A stretch of DNA of 64,000 nt, taken from NCBI GenBank assembly GCA_050303615.1, contig JBNLCC010000033.1:1-64000 (forward strand), in the 5' to 3' direction. The stretch is from CAZDXJ01 sp050303615. GTDB taxonomy: Bacteria; Pseudomonadota; Gammaproteobacteria; Methylococcales; Methylomonadaceae. Of this stretch, positions 41,793 through 50,377 are shown piece after piece. Each line of letters starts with the position of its first letter. The stretch's first letter is position 1. Made by a program: the position numbers and the translations under genes. The notes beneath the pieces are model-generated. The model saw only the letters and a program-made list of their open reading frames with translations, did no database searches and was not told the DNA's origin.

Positions 41793-43841
41793 ATGTTCTT
41801 AATTTATATCGCTTCCACTGTGTTTTTTGTCTTGGTTGGTATCGCCGGCGTGACTGTTTTCAGTCAAAAATATATCGAAGACATTGCCGTGGCGCGTTCG
41901 GCCGGATTACTGCTAGTGGTGTTATTGCTTTTTTTTATTGAGCATTTTATCGGGCTGGGGAGGTTGCATTGGCTGTTTCCGTTTCTCGTTTTGGGCGGCG
42001 CCTGGCAGTTATGGAAAGGGAAAATCGTCACATGGGACAAAAAGTATTGGAAAGCCGAGTCGGTGTTCTTGTTAGCGTTTTTATACGGGTTTTTCTGGCG
42101 TTATTCGTTCCCCGGCATTTCACCCTCGTCGGAAAAACTGACGGATCTGTTTTTTATTAGTAATTATTATTCGGGTGATACCTTGCCTCCGCCGGATAAT
42201 TGGAACCCTCCCCATTTATTCGACTATTACTACGCCTTCCAGCATTATGCCGCTGCCTTGTTAGGTCGGGTGTTCAACTTGGAAGTAGGTGTTTGCTACA
42301 ACCTGTCATTTGCTTTACTGACGGGGTTAGCACTAAGCCTAGCCTGGTCCGCGAGCGGTTATTACATTCAGCGTAAGGGGTTGCGATTATTGCTGGTGTG
42401 TACGCTTGCTTTTGGCGGGACCGGTTTAACGCCGGTGTTGCATCTGGCTTACCAATCGCCTGCTTCGCCAAATACCGATGACCAAAACGCTTGGATGCAA
42501 CACCGGCACGCAACGGCAAATTACTCGCGGGAAAATATTGTTTCGAGCATGCGTTTTATTGGCGGAGGTTTGGACTCCCAACGTAAAACCGACGAACGTG
42601 TCATTCAGCCTATCGCGGACGTTGTGCTTCCCGTCACCGAGCGGGCCGATAGCAAACCCGGCATGGTTTTGCCTCTGGAGAATTTTGGCTATCAATATTT
42701 TTTAGGAGATTACCATCCCCCAATTGGTGGTTTTTATATATTGGTACTGGCCATCGCACTGATTTTTCTTGTAGAAAACGATAAGCAGCCACATGTTTCC
42801 CAAGCTCTATTAAGTCTACTTGTACCGGTAATGATAATCACCAACACGTGGACTTTCCCTCTGTTGATTTTACTGATAGGCGGCTGGCTTGCTTTCAGGG
42901 CTTTTAGCAAGCAAACCATAGATTGGATTGCGCTCATTGGCGGCGGAGTTGCCGGCACATTGCTAATTTACCCTTTTCTGTCGGGCTTTACCGCCAATTA
43001 CCTGCCTACGCCTATCAAACTCGTGACAGGCGATATGCATACACCGGTGTCGCGATTTGTAGGCATGCACTGGCCGGCGTTGTTAGTGTTGGGATTTGGA
43101 TTTTTTTCAGAAAAAAAATATCGCCGTTTATGTCTGACCTTTAGCGTAATTTGGCTGTTGCTTTTGATGTTCTCGGAATTTCTTTATGTGGATGACCCCT
43201 CTACCGGTAAATACGATCGGACAAACTCCGTGATGAAATGGTGGGGCTGGATTCAAACCGGTATGATCGCCTCGTTAGGAACATTATGTTTGGGCTCATC
43301 CATCAAGTGGGTGCGCTGGGCAACCTTTACCGTATTCATGATCATCAATGTCATCGCTATTGATTTGGCGCGATATTGGTATTATTCAGGACGGTATGAT
43401 CAAGGCAAATTGGCCGGTCATCATTGGTATACGCAAAATCCTACCAACCGCATGATGTTTGAGTATCTGCAAGAGTTGCCAAAAGGCGTGGTGTTGGAAA
43501 GCATCATTGACAACGCTTACGCCAATACCGGTATCTATGGGGTATTTAACGGCAAACCCGTATTGTTGGGTTGGCCCTCGCACTTATCAACCTGGCATGG
43601 TGAGTCACCGAGAGTGTGGGTGCTAAAGGAAGAAATAGACGCATTTTACCGCGGCGATAAAACCGATGCTCTGCAGTGGTTGGCCGGCAATGATGTGAAG
43701 TATATTATTTTCAATCCTACCGATGATAACAATAAATTTGAAACAATAAATAACTTGATTAAATCCGAATTCCAATGGCATGAATATAACCACTCGCGAC
43801 AACGGCACACGGGTATTTGGGTAAAAATTAACCAAAAATAG
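41793..43841 (+). CDS. DUF2298 polytopic membrane protein
   Basis: A 682-residue inner-membrane protein with about 13 helices. It carries DUF2298 features: NPPHLFDYYYAFQHYAAALLGRVF near residue 140 and FGYQYFLGDYHPPIGGFYIL near residue 300. A soluble C-terminal part of about 130 residues contains NAYANTGIYGVFNGKPVLLGWPSH. DUF2298 proteins resemble GT-C glycosyltransferases that use lipid-linked sugars, but the substrate is unknown. It is part of the glycosyltransfer cluster, followed 24 bases later by the GT2. Confidence 0.8.
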   Translation: MFLIYIASTVFFVLVGIAGVTVFSQKYIEDIAVARSAGLLLVVLLLFFIEHFIGLGRLHWLFPFLVLGGAWQLWKGKIVTWDKKYWKAESVFLLAFLYGFFWRYSFPGISPSSEKLTDLFFISNYYSGDTLPPPDNWNPPHLFDYYYAFQHYAAALLGRVFNLEVGVCYNLSFALLTGLALSLAWSASGYYIQRKGLRLLLVCTLAFGGTGLTPVLHLAYQSPASPNTDDQNAWMQHRHATANYSRENIVSSMRFIGGGLDSQRKTDERVIQPIADVVLPVTERADSKPGMVLPLENFGYQYFLGDYHPPIGGFYILVLAIALIFLVENDKQPHVSQALLSLLVPVMIITNTWTFPLLILLIGGWLAFRAFSKQTIDWIALIGGGVAGTLLIYPFLSGFTANYLPTPIKLVTGDMHTPVSRFVGMHWPALLVLGFGFFSEKKYRRLCLTFSVIWLLLLMFSEFLYVDDPSTGKYDRTNSVMKWWGWIQTGMIASLGTLCLGSSIKWVRWATFTVFMIINVIAIDLARYWYYSGRYDQGKLAGHHWYTQNPTNRMMFEYLQELPKGVVLESIIDNAYANTGIYGVFNGKPVLLGWPSHLSTWHGESPRVWVLKEEIDAFYRGDKTDALQWLAGNDVKYIIFNPTDDNNKFETINNLIKSEFQWHEYNHSRQRHTGIWVKINQK

Positions 43842-43864
43842 ACTTTGCTTAAGGTATAAATAAT

Positions 43865-44899
43865 ATGAGTACTGTTGAAAAGACGTCAAGACAAGTGATT
43901 AAAACCAGTACCGAGATTGGGGGATCCTTCAATTACCCCATGTCTTTAGACGGAAAGCTTCTCTCACTGCTGGTGCCAATGTATAACGAATCGAATGTGA
44001 TCCCGTTGTTTTTCAAACGTGTTAATCAGGTGCTTGAAGAAATTGGTATTAATTATGAAATAATTTGTGTTAATGACGGGTCGCAGGACATTACATTGGC
44101 ATTATTGCGCAAATACGCGGCGAATGACAGTCGCATTAAAGTAGTCTCTTTTTCGCGCAATTTCGGGAAGGAGCCGGCGATGACCGCTGCGCTGGATTAT
44201 GCAACCGGGGACGCAGTCATTCCTATAGACGCGGATTTGCAAGACCCGCCGGAACTGATTAGTGAAATGCTAAGGGCATGGCAACAAGGTTACGATGTTG
44301 TTTATGCCAAACGCTCTTCGCGGAAGTCCGATAGTCGCTTAAAACGAAGCACGGCAGCCTGGTTTTATATGATCTTCAACAAAATGAGTGAGACGGATAT
44401 CCCGCACAACGTAGGCGATTATCGGTTAATGGACAAAAAAGTAGTTACAGTCATTAAACAATTGCCCGAAAAAGATCGCTTTATGAAAGGCTTGTTTTGT
44501 TGGCCGGGATACAAAAATACCAGCATTGAATATGAGCGGCCAATACGCGCAGAAGGCGAAACGAAATTCAATTATTGGAAACTATGGAACTTTGCCATAA
44601 GTGGTATTGCATCGTTTAGTACTATGCCGATTCGCGCCGGTATTTATGTGGGGATGGCGGTTGCCATTATTTCATTTATTTACGCGTTTTTTATTATTAC
44701 CAAGACCATGGTTTTCGGCATAGATGTTCCAGGTTATGCTTCGATCATGGTGGTCTTATTATTTCTGGGTGGTATTCAATTGTTTTTTCTCGGGTTAATG
44801 GGGGAATATATTGGTCGGATTTTTAAAGAGGTGAAAAATCGGCCACTGTATGTTGTACAGGAAACCATCGGCCTGGAAAACGCCGCCGTCAATGATTAA
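43865..44899 (+). CDS. GtrB/DPM-like family 2 glycosyltransferase
   Basis: A 344-residue GT2 enzyme. The catalytic DXD is in VIPIDADLQDPPELI; NDGSQDITLALL and FSRNFGKEPAMTAALDYA are typical of undecaprenyl-phosphate glucosyltransferase/dolichyl-phosphate mannosyltransferases. Two membrane helices occur at about 255-310. It would load a sugar onto undecaprenyl phosphate for the ALG10- and DUF2298-like enzymes. The next gene, a GtrA flippase, starts within its last codons (ATGATTAA overlap). Confidence 0.93.
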   Translation: MSTVEKTSRQVIKTSTEIGGSFNYPMSLDGKLLSLLVPMYNESNVIPLFFKRVNQVLEEIGINYEIICVNDGSQDITLALLRKYAANDSRIKVVSFSRNFGKEPAMTAALDYATGDAVIPIDADLQDPPELISEMLRAWQQGYDVVYAKRSSRKSDSRLKRSTAAWFYMIFNKMSETDIPHNVGDYRLMDKKVVTVIKQLPEKDRFMKGLFCWPGYKNTSIEYERPIRAEGETKFNYWKLWNFAISGIASFSTMPIRAGIYVGMAVAIISFIYAFFIITKTMVFGIDVPGYASIMVVLLFLGGIQLFFLGLMGEYIGRIFKEVKNRPLYVVQETIGLENAAVND

Positions 44900-45284
44900 C
44901 CGTCAACTCATATGGCAATTATTTTTCTTTGCCGTTGTCGGCCTTTCTGCAACGGCAACCCACTATGTCGTCGCAGTGACAACTCATGAGCTATCCGCTT
45001 TAAGCCTGTATTATGCCAATATTATTGGCTACTGTTCAGCTGTCTCGATTTCCTATTTTGGTCACAGCAAGCTGACGTTTAAAGTTCAGATGAGCGTTGC
45101 TGTATTTGTCCGTTTTATTTGCGTCTCGCTTACCACCTTGGGTTTAAGCGAATTATTGCTGTTGTATATTGAAGCTTCTCTCAGCGTACCTCACCGATTG
45201 TCAATGTTAATTATCGTTTTGACAATTCCGGTTATTACTTACCTACTCAGCAGGCTGTGGGTTTTTAGAAGGGTATCCGCCTGA
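44895..45284 (+). CDS. GtrA-family lipid-linked sugar flippase
   Basis: A 129-residue protein with four membrane helices, starting at the ATG at 44895 inside the end of the GT2 gene. The pattern FFAVVGLSATATHYVVAVTTHE...YANIIGYCSAVSISYFGHSKLTF and RLWVFRR is typical of GtrA. It is thought to flip undecaprenyl-phosphate-sugar made by GtrB, matching its coupling here. Confidence 0.9.
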   Translation: MNRQLIWQLFFFAVVGLSATATHYVVAVTTHELSALSLYYANIIGYCSAVSISYFGHSKLTFKVQMSVAVFVRFICVSLTTLGLSELLLLYIEASLSVPHRLSMLIIVLTIPVITYLLSRLWVFRRVSA

Positions 45285-45494
45285 TAGTATTCTTTAAGCG
45301 ATGTGGCCTATCAACGATCACGTAGAGAACTGCGTGACCGGGAATGCAGTCGAATAAGCGCGAGTGAAATTTAAACTGCCGTAGATACATAGTTCCAAAC
45401 CGGTACAACTCCATCCCAAGACCGGAATGGTGAGCGCAATATCTCCTTGTGTTAAACTGAATAGCTGAGAGTGATCGACATTGCCGCGCCATTT

Positions 45495-46091
45495 ATGTAC
45501 CAAACTACACAACTGACTTTATTAGCAAGATTAAAGGAGAATCATCCGCGGGCTTGGCAGGAATTCAGTGTCATTTATAAATCACTGATTTTTAATTGGT
45601 TAAAAAAATACGCGCTACAAGCGGCCGATGCCGAAGATGTAGCACAGGAAGTGATGTTGTTTGTCAGCCAGAACATTCATACGTTCGAGCACAACGGTCG
45701 GCTCGGTGCTTTTCGCAACTGGTTGCGTTCGATAGCGGTTAACATAACCCGTAATTATTTACGCAAAAAGGGGCAGGGGCGTGATGCTCAGTCAGACAGT
45801 TTAAATTTAATGCTGGAACAGCTTGAAGATCCCGATAGTCCGCTAACGCGCCTGTTTAATCTAGCCCACGACCATGCCGTAGTGGCGGCGTTGGTCGAAA
45901 ATTTAGCAGAGCACTTTGAAGCGAAAACGATCGACATTTTTAAATTGAATGTCATAGACGAACTTTCTGCAGCCGAAATCGCCGAAAAAATGAACGTTAC
46001 AACGGCCTCGGTGCATGTTGCCAAATCCAGGGTGTTGCGCCGTTTGCGGCAAGATGCCAAAAATTGGCTGGATGACTTGCAGCTTGATTGA
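45495..46091 (+). CDS. ECF-type RNA polymerase sigma factor
   Basis: About 198 residues from the ATG at 45495; GTG 45471 is an alternative, and no clear ribosome site decides it. Region 2 contains DAEDVAQEVMLFVSQNI and GAFRNWLRSIAVNITRNYLRKK. Region 4 contains DELSAAEIAEKMNVTTASVHVAKSRVLRRLR. It is followed 135 bases later by a membrane Ser/Thr kinase with an N-terminal zinc finger. Sigma factors with linked protein kinases are best known from planctomycetes (the ECF STK type). Confidence 0.9.
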   Translation: MYQTTQLTLLARLKENHPRAWQEFSVIYKSLIFNWLKKYALQAADAEDVAQEVMLFVSQNIHTFEHNGRLGAFRNWLRSIAVNITRNYLRKKGQGRDAQSDSLNLMLEQLEDPDSPLTRLFNLAHDHAVVAALVENLAEHFEAKTIDIFKLNVIDELSAAEIAEKMNVTTASVHVAKSRVLRRLRQDAKNWLDDLQLD

Positions 46092-46226
46092 GCAGGCAGA
46101 ACATTTCCGGTTTGCTGTTAGAAACGTTCTTCCCTAAAACATTTATAACAAACTTGGATTTTTCGCTTACTCGATATTAGCTTCCGGATATTATGAGTCC
46201 GGTATCTCCGTAGAAGATGAAGCGAC

Positions 46227-47900
46227 ATGAACAAACTTTCTCAGCTTAGACACCCTTCTGCCGAACAATTGCAAGAGTTTATTCTTGGTAAACTGAGCGA
46301 CGCTGCGTCCGACGGCATTGAAAGCCATCTCCATGCCTGTGAGCAATGCAATCAGTTACTCGATGGAATTTCCGTCGACGATTCCTTTGTTTCTTTAATC
46401 CGAGGGCAGAACGGCGAATTTTATAAAAACAGTGATGATTACCGACCACTGCAAATAAAAGGCTACGAAATTATTGAAGAACTGGGACGCGGTGGAATGG
46501 GTGTTGTTTACAAGGCCTTGGACTTGCGGTTAAAACGGAAAGTGGCTTTGAAAGTCATTCTGAACAGCGGCGAACACGCCGGTCCCGAGCAGCGCGAAAG
46601 GTTGCGCTTGGAAGCGGAAACGATTGCCCGGTTACAACACCCCGGCATCGTCCAAATTTATGAAATTGGCGAACACCAAGGCCATTTATATATTGCTTTA
46701 GAGCTGTTAGGCGCAGAAAGTTTACAATCTATCATGAATGGAGCAACGCACGATGCGAGATGGTCGGCGGCATTGATCCGGCAACTGGCTGAAATTATCG
46801 ATTACTCGCACCGCTCCGGTATTATTCATCGCGATTTGAAACCGGGAAATATTTTATTTAATCCGCAAACCGATGCGCCTATTCCCAGCCTGTCGCAATT
46901 CCAAACACCGGGTAAAAATTTACCCGCGGTTAAAATCACCGATTTTGGTTTGGCCAAATACCTAGATCCGGACAGCAAGGTGACCCGGACGGGATTGATG
47001 TTGGGTACGCCTTCCTATATGGCGCCTGAGCAAATTCCCGGTAGCGGCGGCGTAGTCAGCCATCAAAGCGATATTTATGCTTTGGGCGTGATCTTATACC
47101 AATTACTGACCGGGCGCTTGCCTTTTAGATCCGATAACATCATGCAAGCTTTAGAGATGCTGCGCCATGACGATCCCGTTGCGCCGCGCCAAGTGAATCG
47201 AACGATTCCGCGGGACTTAGAAACGATTTGTCTAAAATGCTTAATGAAACAACCGGCCGAACGTTATGCCTCGGCACAAGCGCTGGCCGAAGATTTGGCG
47301 TTGTTTTTACAAAACGAACCGATACGGGCCAAGCCTTTGAGTTTGTTGCAACGGGCGATGCGATGGGCAAGGCGCAAGCCGGTATTAGCCAGTGGTTATG
47401 CCGTGATTTTCTTGCTGTATGGCTTTCATTTGCTGTTAATGCTGGTTTTGAAAATACCGCAGCATCAGGGCATTGTGCATGACATTGCGACGGTGTTGGC
47501 AATAAGCCTGATGTTGCTTTTTTTTAGTGTGGAAAAAATGCTTGGCAGCGAACGCTGGCGCAGACTGGGACAGTACGGTGGCAACGGTGCGGTAACGGTT
47601 TTGTTGACCTTTTCGTTCATGTTTGCATTGACGGATTTTGCCGTTCGGTATGTACCGGTCAATTGTTATATTTACACTATTTTAGGCGCTGCTTTAACTT
47701 TGCCGCGCCCGCGAATGATTTGGTTTCAAGCACTTTTATCGAGCGTTTGCTATTTAAGTGTGGTGGCTTACATCTATTGGTTCCGTCCGGATCTGCCGGT
47801 TTCCGTAACGCAAAGTGCGCGTTTTGTTATAGATCTGGTGTTTGTCGCGATATTGACACATTTGCTGGTACATCGTATTGCGCCAGCGAATGCGGTCTAA
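46227..47900 (+). CDS. Ser/Thr protein kinase with zinc finger and membrane domain
   Basis: A 557-residue protein. Residues 10-45 (SAEQLQEFILGKLSD...HLHACEQC) form an anti-sigma-type zinc finger. The kinase domain (75-340) is complete: GRGGMGVVYKALD, KVALKVI, IIHRDLKPGNILF, ITDFGLAKY, MAPEQ. From about residue 385 come five to six membrane helices of unknown type. It very likely controls the sigma factor upstream through the zinc finger and phosphorylation. Confidence 0.92.
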   Translation: MNKLSQLRHPSAEQLQEFILGKLSDAASDGIESHLHACEQCNQLLDGISVDDSFVSLIRGQNGEFYKNSDDYRPLQIKGYEIIEELGRGGMGVVYKALDLRLKRKVALKVILNSGEHAGPEQRERLRLEAETIARLQHPGIVQIYEIGEHQGHLYIALELLGAESLQSIMNGATHDARWSAALIRQLAEIIDYSHRSGIIHRDLKPGNILFNPQTDAPIPSLSQFQTPGKNLPAVKITDFGLAKYLDPDSKVTRTGLMLGTPSYMAPEQIPGSGGVVSHQSDIYALGVILYQLLTGRLPFRSDNIMQALEMLRHDDPVAPRQVNRTIPRDLETICLKCLMKQPAERYASAQALAEDLALFLQNEPIRAKPLSLLQRAMRWARRKPVLASGYAVIFLLYGFHLLLMLVLKIPQHQGIVHDIATVLAISLMLLFFSVEKMLGSERWRRLGQYGGNGAVTVLLTFSFMFALTDFAVRYVPVNCYIYTILGAALTLPRPRMIWFQALLSSVCYLSVVAYIYWFRPDLPVSVTQSARFVIDLVFVAILTHLLVHRIAPANAV

Positions 47901-48012
47901 AAACTTTGCTGCACTTAACATGCGCGGGGATTCCATGCCTTTCTGAGCCATAATCAGTTCCTTAATTAGCGGTTTAGCTAACAAAATACTATCGAAAGGA
48001 AAGGCAACTTTT

Positions 48013-48028
48013 TGTCGCGTTTGCTACA
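48013..48028. promoter_or_regulatory. Distal TGT-N10-ACA site
   Basis: TGTCGCGTTTGCTACA, exact TGT-N10-ACA, about 440 bases before the sigma-54 promoter at 48467. Its spacer is close to those at 18526 and 48301. It may be functional or part of a dispersed repeat. Confidence 0.35.
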
Positions 48029-48300
48029 AGATTTTATTAACCTCTTTCGCAGTTTTTGAAGTACTGTCGTTTGTCAGGATAGAGAGTTTATTGCCCGCTA
48101 ATGATACGAGCCGTGACTCAGCACATCCTCCTAAATAGCAGGGAACCGTTGCAGTTTTTTTATCGCATTATGCTGCGGTTATCAATGATGAAATCGCCGG
48201 TACATTCTTAGTTATGGCCATACTCTTTCCGCGTAATTTTTTTCCGGAATGCTCAATCCGTTGTCCCATACGCGGATAAGTTCAGAGGCGGGGTACTCTT

Positions 48301-48316
48301 TGTCGGCTTCGCTACA
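48301..48316. promoter_or_regulatory. NifA-type upstream activator site
   Basis: TGTCGGCTTCGCTACA, exact TGT-N10-ACA, 151 bases before the -24 element at 48467. The remaining part of the 47901-48519 gap shows nothing else clear. Confidence 0.6.
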
Positions 48317-48466
48317 AATTTCCGGTAAATCCGCTACGTGCTAAGCCTTACCCCGTTTTATCCTAAGCGCATACAAATCTGTTGAGCCTGTGTAAATGAT
48401 TAATTGTAAATAAAAATTCCGCTTGTTACGCTGAATTTGTCTTGCCATTGTGCTAGATGAGTATCA

Positions 48467-48482
48467 TGGCAAGTATTTTGCT
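48467..48482 (+). promoter_or_regulatory. Sigma-54 promoter of the second nif accessory operon
   Basis: TGGCAAGTATTTTGCT: GG and GC with 10-base spacing, TTGCT exact. It is 38 bases before the ATG at 48520, which has AGAGGTG upstream. Confidence 0.85.
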
Positions 48483-48519
48483 AGAACAAATTACATATCA
48501 ATCAAAGAGGTGAAAAATC

Positions 48520-48936
48520 ATGGCTTTATTTGTCGGCGCGTATTTGCCGGATCGTAAACTGGATGACAGCGCTTTCTGCAAGGCGCTAACCAAAGTGGCG
48601 CTTGATCTGGCGCAATATAGGCAACATCCTTTGCTATTAAGTAAACCCAATCTGGATTTGTATTTTTTGATGCCCGGTAAGGACGAAACGCCTGAATTTG
48701 AGGGCATGCGTTTGCATTCATTCGACCCTTCCAACAATACCCTGAAAATCGAATCATCAGTACCGCGGCAAATGATTCAGTCAGTTCACGCTGAAAGTTA
48801 TGTGGTTGCGGCGATGCAGGATGCTGTGGACGGGGCGCATGATTTTTTTGAATTTCAGAAGATCGAATTTCAGCGGGAAGAATATCTGAATTTACTGGAT
48901 ACGCTATATACCCCGAACGGGACTGCCTTACATTAA
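48520..48936 (+). CDS. Nitrogen-fixation-linked protein, function unknown
   Basis: A 138-residue soluble protein, first gene of an operon with its own sigma-54 promoter. It begins MALFVGAYLPDRKLDDSAFCK and ends with an amphipathic acidic part; no domain recognised. The promoter and the company (rhodanese, NafY-like) point to expression during nitrogen fixation. Confidence 0.6.
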   Translation: MALFVGAYLPDRKLDDSAFCKALTKVALDLAQYRQHPLLLSKPNLDLYFLMPGKDETPEFEGMRLHSFDPSNNTLKIESSVPRQMIQSVHAESYVVAAMQDAVDGAHDFFEFQKIEFQREEYLNLLDTLYTPNGTALH

Positions 48937-48960
48937 AAGGGCACTATGAGGAGATGATGA

Positions 48961-49530
48961 ATGTTGCTTGAAAATTACAAAGAACAAGGATTGTTATCTA
49001 TTACGTCGGTGCTGGGTGCGACAAGTGATAAAGACAAGTTTGCTTTTCGCGGCGATCTGGTGCTTAAGGAAGGGGAGTTGAAGGAAGGCTCGGAGCGAGA
49101 CCGCAAACCGCCGGAAGTGGTGATCCATCAGTCGGTGGTTCTGGCCGGCAGCGATAAATTCTTATTTGTCAGCGGTCTACTATATGACTTGAATCAATTG
49201 TCCCTGTTTGTCAAAAAATATAGTGAAGCCCTGACGCCGGATACGTTGCTACTGCTTTATGTGGAAAATATCGATCAAATGCTGAAAGTAGAATATGCGG
49301 ATTGCACGTTCCAGTTGTTGCCCTACGGTGACGGTATGATCTGGAACGAGTTGTTGGAATTGCTGTATATCGAAAAAAGCGATTTGAAAGGCCAGTCCGC
49401 AGAAGACAAAGTGAAGACCATGTTTGATTCAGCCGCCGGGTTCGATACTAAAACGGCGGTGATCAGTTTTGAACAGGCAGTGGAAAAAACCATTGAAGTA
49501 GTTAAAGACATGGCGGTGGGACCCGTTTAG
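48961..49530 (+). CDS. Nitrogen-fixation-linked protein, function unknown
   Basis: A 189-residue soluble protein, 24 bases after the previous stop, with GAGGAGATG upstream. An alternating strand pattern (VVIHQSVVLAGSDKFLFVSGLLYDLNQLSLF, then DTLLLLYVENIDQML) suggests an alpha/beta fold. I recognise no domain. It contains one cysteine, in ADCTFQLL. It is one of two unknown genes with a fixed place at the head of this operon. Confidence 0.6.
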   Translation: MLLENYKEQGLLSITSVLGATSDKDKFAFRGDLVLKEGELKEGSERDRKPPEVVIHQSVVLAGSDKFLFVSGLLYDLNQLSLFVKKYSEALTPDTLLLLYVENIDQMLKVEYADCTFQLLPYGDGMIWNELLELLYIEKSDLKGQSAEDKVKTMFDSAAGFDTKTAVISFEQAVEKTIEVVKDMAVGPV

Positions 49531-49558
49531 TGTTGTTTTGCAGATATAGAGTCCGAAA

Positions 49559-49873
49559 ATGAAAAAGTTCCAAACGATCTCGGTTCCGGAAATGCAAACC
49601 CTGCTTGAAGATGATGCGGTGATGCTGCTTGACTGCCGTGATTTGAAAGATTACCGGTCAGGGCATATCGAAAACGCGATGCACGTGCATGAAGGCTTGA
49701 AGGAATCGTTGCTAAAAAAAGGCGATAAAAACAAAAAATTGATCATTTATTGCTATTATGGGCATGCCAGTGAGCATCTGGCGGAAATGTTCGGCGACTT
49801 CGGCTTTAAACATGTCTATAGCTTGGCTGGCGGTTTTGCCAACTGGAAGGAATGCCAGACAGCGGCCGGTTGA
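49559..49873 (+). CDS. Single-domain rhodanese (GlpE/RhdN-like)
   Basis: A 104-residue rhodanese domain. The active-site loop is CYYGHAS (in IIYCYYGHASEHLA), with catalytic cysteine near residue 64. DCRDLKDYRSGHIENAMHV is the first half signature. Rhodaneses carry persulfide sulfur; a relative, RhdN, is part of the Azotobacter nif gene set. It probably supplies or handles sulfur for cluster assembly. It is 28 bases after the preceding gene and 6 bases before the ankyrin gene. Confidence 0.9.
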   Translation: MKKFQTISVPEMQTLLEDDAVMLLDCRDLKDYRSGHIENAMHVHEGLKESLLKKGDKNKKLIIYCYYGHASEHLAEMFGDFGFKHVYSLAGGFANWKECQTAAG

Positions 49874-49879
49874 TTTGCT

Positions 49880-50329
49880 GTGTCCGTGAACCTGAACTGT
49901 AAAAGCTGGTTTGGCGAACACGGTTTTTCCGCCAATGAGCCGGACAAAACCAACGACGATGGCGAGTTCGCGTTAATCCTGGCTTGCCGCCAGGGCCGCT
50001 ATGATGTGTTGCGGATTTTGTTGGACCAAGGCACGGATTTGACTTGTGTCGATCACTACGGCAACAACGCGCTGTGGTCAGCCTGTTATGCGGAGAACGA
50101 AATGTGTTTGAGCGTACTGGCAAAAAATGCATGTGACCTGAATTATCAGAACCCGTCCGGCAACACCGTGCTGGCCTATGCCGCCTCCAGCGGCAAAGAT
50201 GCGATGGTCCGTTTGTTGTTGGAGTTGGGCGCCGACCCGGGGTTGCAAAACCAAGACGGGATGACGGCATTGGACCTTGCTTCAAGCAGAGGCAGTCTGA
50301 AGTTATTGCGCGCGGTAGGCAAAAAATAA
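49880..50329 (+). CDS. Ankyrin-repeat protein
   Basis: A 149-residue protein starting at GTG 49880. It has about four ankyrin repeats (DDGEFALILACRQGRYDVLRILLDQGTDL, DHYGNNALWSACYAENEMCLSVLAKNACDL, SGNTVLAYAASSGKDAMVRLLLELGADP, QDGMTALDLASSRGSLKLLRAVG). Ankyrin repeats bind other proteins. Its place between the rhodanese and the NafY-like gene suggests a partner within nitrogenase maturation. Confidence 0.85.
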   Translation: MSVNLNCKSWFGEHGFSANEPDKTNDDGEFALILACRQGRYDVLRILLDQGTDLTCVDHYGNNALWSACYAENEMCLSVLAKNACDLNYQNPSGNTVLAYAASSGKDAMVRLLLELGADPGLQNQDGMTALDLASSRGSLKLLRAVGKK

Positions 50330-50377
50330 TCGATGGCTGAATATTATTTCTTAACCCAATTAATATAGGTTTTTATT

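Noticed and set aside
47901..48519. Hidden gene in the 619-base gap
   Set aside because: No frame with a start, ribosome site and reasonable length; the gap holds regulatory sites.
48498..48757. Minus-strand frames over the 138-residue nif-linked gene
   Set aside because: The plus-strand gene has a promoter and a ribosome site; the antisense frames have neither.
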